Of a DNA stretch of 64,000 bases, positions 61,323 through 64,000 are shown piece after piece. The notes beneath the pieces were generated by a model. It ran no database searches. It was given only the letters and a program-made list of their open reading frames with translations, and had not been told where the DNA came from. Numbering within the stretch: position 1 is the stretch's first letter; the number at the start of each line of letters is the position of its first letter. Origin of the DNA: Stenotrophomonas africana (GTDB taxonomy: Bacteria > Pseudomonadota > Gammaproteobacteria > Xanthomonadales > Xanthomonadaceae). The DNA is taken from assembly GCF_013004645.1 (NCBI RefSeq), contig NZ_JABEME010000001.1, positions 310,001-374,000 on the forward strand, given 5' to 3'. The translations under genes were made by a program, and so were the position numbers.

Positions 61323-63416
61323 TTACCAGATCACCACGCGCTTGTCGTCGGCACGCACCATCGCGTCGCCAGCCTTGCACTGGAACGCCGCAGCGAAGGA
61401 CGGCATGTTCGACGGCGCACCGTTGGCACGGAAGTTGGCCGGGGCGTGCGGGTCGGTGTTCAGCCGCACGCGCAGCTCACCGTCGGTGAAGTTGCGGCGC
61501 CACACGGTGGCCCAGTTCATGAAGAAGCGCTGGTCCTGGCTGTGGCCATCAACTTCGACATTCGCCTTCGGGTCTTCCTTCAGCGCCATCTGCAGCGCGT
61601 CGTAGGCCACGGTCAGGCCGCCCAGGTCGCCGATGTTCTCGCCCAGGGTCAGCTTGCCCTTCACGAACACACCCGGCACCGACTCATAGCCATCAAACTG
61701 TGCGACCAGCTGATCGGTACGTTCGGTGAAGGCCTTGCGGTCGGCGTCGGTCCACCAGTTGTCGAAGTTGCCGTTGGCAGCGAACTGGCTGCCCGAGTCG
61801 TCGTAGCCGTGCATCATTTCGTGGCCGATGACCGCACCGATGCCGCCGTAGTTCAGCGCCGGGTCGGCCTTGGCGTCGAAGAACGGCGCCTGCAGGATTG
61901 CCGCCGGGAACACGATCTCGTTCTTGGTCGCGTTGTAGTACGCATTGACGGTCTGCGGGGTCATGCCCCACTCGGTCTTGTCCACCGGCTTGCCGATCTT
62001 GTCCAGCATGTAGCGGTAGTTGAACGCACGCGCCGCCTGCATGTTGCCCAGGTAGCTGTCGCCGTTGGTCTGCAGGCCGGTCCACTCACGCCACTTGTCC
62101 GGGTAACCGATCTTGGGGGTGAAGCTGGCCCACTTTTCCAGTGCCTTCTTCCTGGTTTCTTCGCCCATCCACGGCAGCTGCTCCAGGCGTGCCTTCAGCG
62201 CCTGCGACAGGTTTTCAACCAGGTGCTGCATGGCCACCTTCGACTCGGCCGGGAACACGGCATCGACGTACAGCTGGCCCAGGGCTTCACCCATGCCACC
62301 GTTGACCGACTCCAGCACGCGCTTCCAGCGCGGCTGCATTTCCTTCTGGCCACGCAGGGTGGTGCCATAGAAATCGAAGTTGGCCTTCTCGAACTGGCTG
62401 CTCAGGTACGGCGAGGCGTCGTCGATGGTGTGGAAGCGCAGGTAGGCCTGCCAGGTACTGGCCGGCACATCGGCGAGCATCTTGTCCATTTCACCGAAGA
62501 AGCCCGGCTGCGCCAGCGAGAACTTCTGCGCGGCCGGCACCTTCAGGGTGTCGAACAGCGCGGTCCAGCTGAAGTTCGGGGTCAGCTTGTCGGCGTCTGC
62601 GGCGCTGAGCGGGTTGTAGCGCTTGGCCGGGTCACGCATTTCGATGCGCGACATCGAGGCCTTGGCCAGGCGGGTTTCAAAGGCCATCACGGCCTTGGCC
62701 TGCTCGGCGGCCTGCGCGGCGTCCACGCCGGACAGGGTCAGCACCTGGGCGATATAGGCCACGTAGGCATCGCGGATCTTGGCCTGCGCGTCGTCGAAGT
62801 AGTAGCCCTTCTCCGGCAGGCCCAGGCCACCCTGGCCGACATAGGCGATGACGTTGGCCGAATCCTTGTAGTCGGCATTGGCGAACAGCGAGAACAGCAC
62901 GCCCTTGCCCTCGGCCTGGCTGTCGCGCAGGTACTGGGTGATGGCGGCGGTGTCGTTCAGCGCGGTGATCTTGTCCAGCTGCGGCTGCAGCGGCGCCAGG
63001 CCGGCCGCTTCGATCTTCGCTTCATCGTTGCCGGTCTTCCAGATGTCACCGATCTTGGCCTCCACCGAGCCGGCCTTGGCCTGGCTCGCGGCGGCCTGCT
63101 GCACCAGCGCGTGCTGCACTTCCAGCGAGCGCTCGCGCAGGATCTCGAAGCTGCCCCAGGTGGTCTGGTCGCCCGGCACCGGGTTGGCCTTCAGCCACTT
63201 GCTGTTGACGAAGCCATTGAGGTCGGTACAGGCCGAGATGGCCGGATCGAGGTCTGCGCTGTTGAGCGAGATCAGCGGCGTCTTGATCTGCGACAGGTCG
63301 AAGGCCGGCTTGGCGTCGGCGCTGGCCGCCGGCGCGGTTTCATTCTTGCCACAGGCCGCCAGCGAGGCAGCGATGGCGATGGTCAGGCCCAGCGGGACCA
63401 GGTTGCGGACGTTCAT
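61323..63416 (-). CDS. M13-family zinc metallopeptidase lipoprotein
   Basis: 697 residues. ATG 63416 gives a lipoprotein signal with SLAAC. The neprilysin-like zinc site is HEMMHGYDDSG with a further Glu in GENIGDLGG, and NAYYNATKNEIVFPAAIL is the substrate-binding stretch. The N-terminal two-thirds is the usual helical domain. It should cleave small peptides at the periplasmic face, like PepO. Alternative names for such proteins vary, so no symbol is given. Confidence 0.93.
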   Translation of the reverse strand: MNVRNLVPLGLTIAIAASLAACGKNETAPAASADAKPAFDLSQIKTPLISLNSADLDPAISACTDLNGFVNSKWLKANPVPGDQTTWGSFEILRERSLEVQHALVQQAAASQAKAGSVEAKIGDIWKTGNDEAKIEAAGLAPLQPQLDKITALNDTAAITQYLRDSQAEGKGVLFSLFANADYKDSANVIAYVGQGGLGLPEKGYYFDDAQAKIRDAYVAYIAQVLTLSGVDAAQAAEQAKAVMAFETRLAKASMSRIEMRDPAKRYNPLSAADADKLTPNFSWTALFDTLKVPAAQKFSLAQPGFFGEMDKMLADVPASTWQAYLRFHTIDDASPYLSSQFEKANFDFYGTTLRGQKEMQPRWKRVLESVNGGMGEALGQLYVDAVFPAESKVAMQHLVENLSQALKARLEQLPWMGEETRKKALEKWASFTPKIGYPDKWREWTGLQTNGDSYLGNMQAARAFNYRYMLDKIGKPVDKTEWGMTPQTVNAYYNATKNEIVFPAAILQAPFFDAKADPALNYGGIGAVIGHEMMHGYDDSGSQFAANGNFDNWWTDADRKAFTERTDQLVAQFDGYESVPGVFVKGKLTLGENIGDLGGLTVAYDALQMALKEDPKANVEVDGHSQDQRFFMNWATVWRRNFTDGELRVRLNTDPHAPANFRANGAPSNMPSFAAAFQCKAGDAMVRADDKRVVIW

Positions 63417-63498
63417 GAGGCTCTCCTGCGGGTAATTTCACAGGGTAGCCGGGGGAGCCCACGGCACGGACCGGCCAAAGGTCACAGGACGCCCTTCT

Positions 63499-63590
63499 GT
63501 AGAGTCGAGCCATGCTCGACTGCTCTCCGTTCCGGGTTCATGGCGCGTGCGGCAAGAGGCCAACAGCAGTCGAGCATGGCTCGACGCTAC
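63499..63590. repeat. SMAG inverted dimer, TCGAGC type
   Basis: GTAGAGTCGAGCCATGCTCG begins one arm; its near reverse complement ends at CTAC 63590, with about 40 nt between. It lies between the M13 and gpmA genes. Confidence 0.88.
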
Positions 63591-63597
63591 AAAAAGC

Positions 63598-63621
63598 GAA
63601 GGCCGGCTTGCGCCGGCCTTC
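63598..63621 (-). terminator. Terminator hairpin beyond gpmA
   Basis: GAAGGCCGGC pairs with GCCGGCCTTC over a 4-nt loop, 7 bp from the gpmA stop. On the gpmA strand a short pyrimidine-rich CTTTTTGT run follows. Confidence 0.8.
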
Positions 63622-63627
63622 TGCTTC

Positions 63628-64000
63628 TTACTTCGCCTTGCCCTGGTTGGCCACGGCTTCAGCGGCCTTGCGCGCCGCTTCCGGGTCGCCCAGGTAGCGG
63701 AACGACTGCACGGTCAGATCATCGTTCAGTTCGAACAGCAGCGGGATGCCGGTCGGGATGTTCAGCTCGAGGATTTCCTCGCGCGAGACGTTGTTGAGGT
63801 ACTTGTACAGGGCGCGCAGCGAGTTGCCGTGGGCGGTGACCAGCACGGTCTTGCCGTCCTTCAGCTGCGGCGCGATGGCGTCATGCCAGTACGGCAGCAC
63901 GCGGTCCAGGGTGGTCGCCAGCGATTCGGTGCCCGGCAGCGCGTTGCGATCCAGGCCGGCGTAGCGGCGGTCATGGATCGGGTGGCCCGGATCTTCCAGG
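63628..64000 (-). CDS. gpmA: 2,3-bisphosphoglycerate-dependent phosphoglycerate mutase, C-terminal part
   Basis: The last 123 residues are inside the window; the gene begins beyond base 64000. [20 protein letters not shown] is the second catalytic His region, and [14 protein letters not shown] sequence ([18 protein letters not shown]) follows. It interconverts 3- and 2-phosphoglycerate in glycolysis. The N-terminal RHG motif is outside the window, so completeness is not shown. Confidence 0.95.
   Translation of the reverse strand, partial: LEDPGHPIHDRRYAGLDRNALPGTESLATTLDRVLPYWHDAIAPQLKDGKTVLVTAHGNSLRALYKYLNNVSREEILELNIPTGIPLLFELNDDLTVQSFRYLGDPEAARKAAEAVANQGKAK

Noticed and set aside
1..64000. 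tRNA, rRNA or CRISPR sequences
   Set aside because: No cloverleaf-like stretch, rRNA block or array of evenly spaced direct repeats was recognised by eye; the repeats seen are all inverted.

Overview
The window is a high-GC (roughly two thirds G+C by eye) gammaproteobacterial chromosome segment. The gene order, protein sequences and abundant GTAG-headed palindromes (SMAG-type repeats) point to the Stenotrophomonas maltophilia complex. It starts inside the 3' end of dnaE and ends inside the C-terminal part of gpmA. No tRNA, rRNA, CRISPR array, prophage, integrase or complete insertion sequence was seen. Coding is dense on both strands.

Layout. 1-5 kb: dnaE end, a lipoprotein, accA, a CopD/HemJ-like membrane protein, a methyltransferase and an intracellular PHB depolymerase. 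5-12.4 kb: a PadR/sensor pair, a low-GC orphan, a periplasmic cyclophilin, a 553-bp palindromic element, an EamA transporter with a divergent LysR regulator, and coupled GFA/DUF4349 genes. 12.4-21 kb: a DUF885 lipoprotein, a PL5 polysaccharide lyase, an ABC exporter coupled to a histidine acid phosphatase, and a class-C-like serine hydrolase. 20.6-30.3 kb: VOC/DUF72, EamA, an AAA ATPase and a c-di-GMP cluster (two GGDEF proteins and a GADEF-EAL protein) around rluF. 30.5-36.4 kb: deaD, an S4 protein, ubiM, MAPEG, DUF4019 and a ClpP-like lipoprotein. 36.5-39.2 kb: an alkylation-repair pair (Ada/AlkA fusion plus Ogt) bracketed by two inverted copies of a structured non-coding element. 39.3-49.4 kb: a nucleotide pyrophosphatase, a small THX ribosomal protein, a zinc module (MerC-like, ZnuD-like receptor with a Zur-box-like site, and zur itself), a TetR-controlled EmrAB-type efflux operon and gltX. 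49.5-64 kb: an M28 peptidase, creBCD with a recognisable cre-tag, rlmJ, a GNAT protein, mfd, an HD-GYP protein, an M13 peptidase and gpmA.

The genes fall into a few functional themes: zinc acquisition under Zur, c-di-GMP turnover, alkylation and transcription-coupled DNA repair, CreBC envelope signalling, and several secreted or lipid-anchored hydrolases.

The most unusual content is non-coding. It consists of a 553-bp imperfect palindrome between convergent genes; a compact/expanded pair of inverted elements flanking ada-alkA/ogt, the expanded copy carrying five successive near-perfect hairpins; two copies of a second REPIN-like inverted repeat; a perfect 41-nt palindrome; and more than a dozen SMAG sites, two repeats of which supply or touch stop codons.
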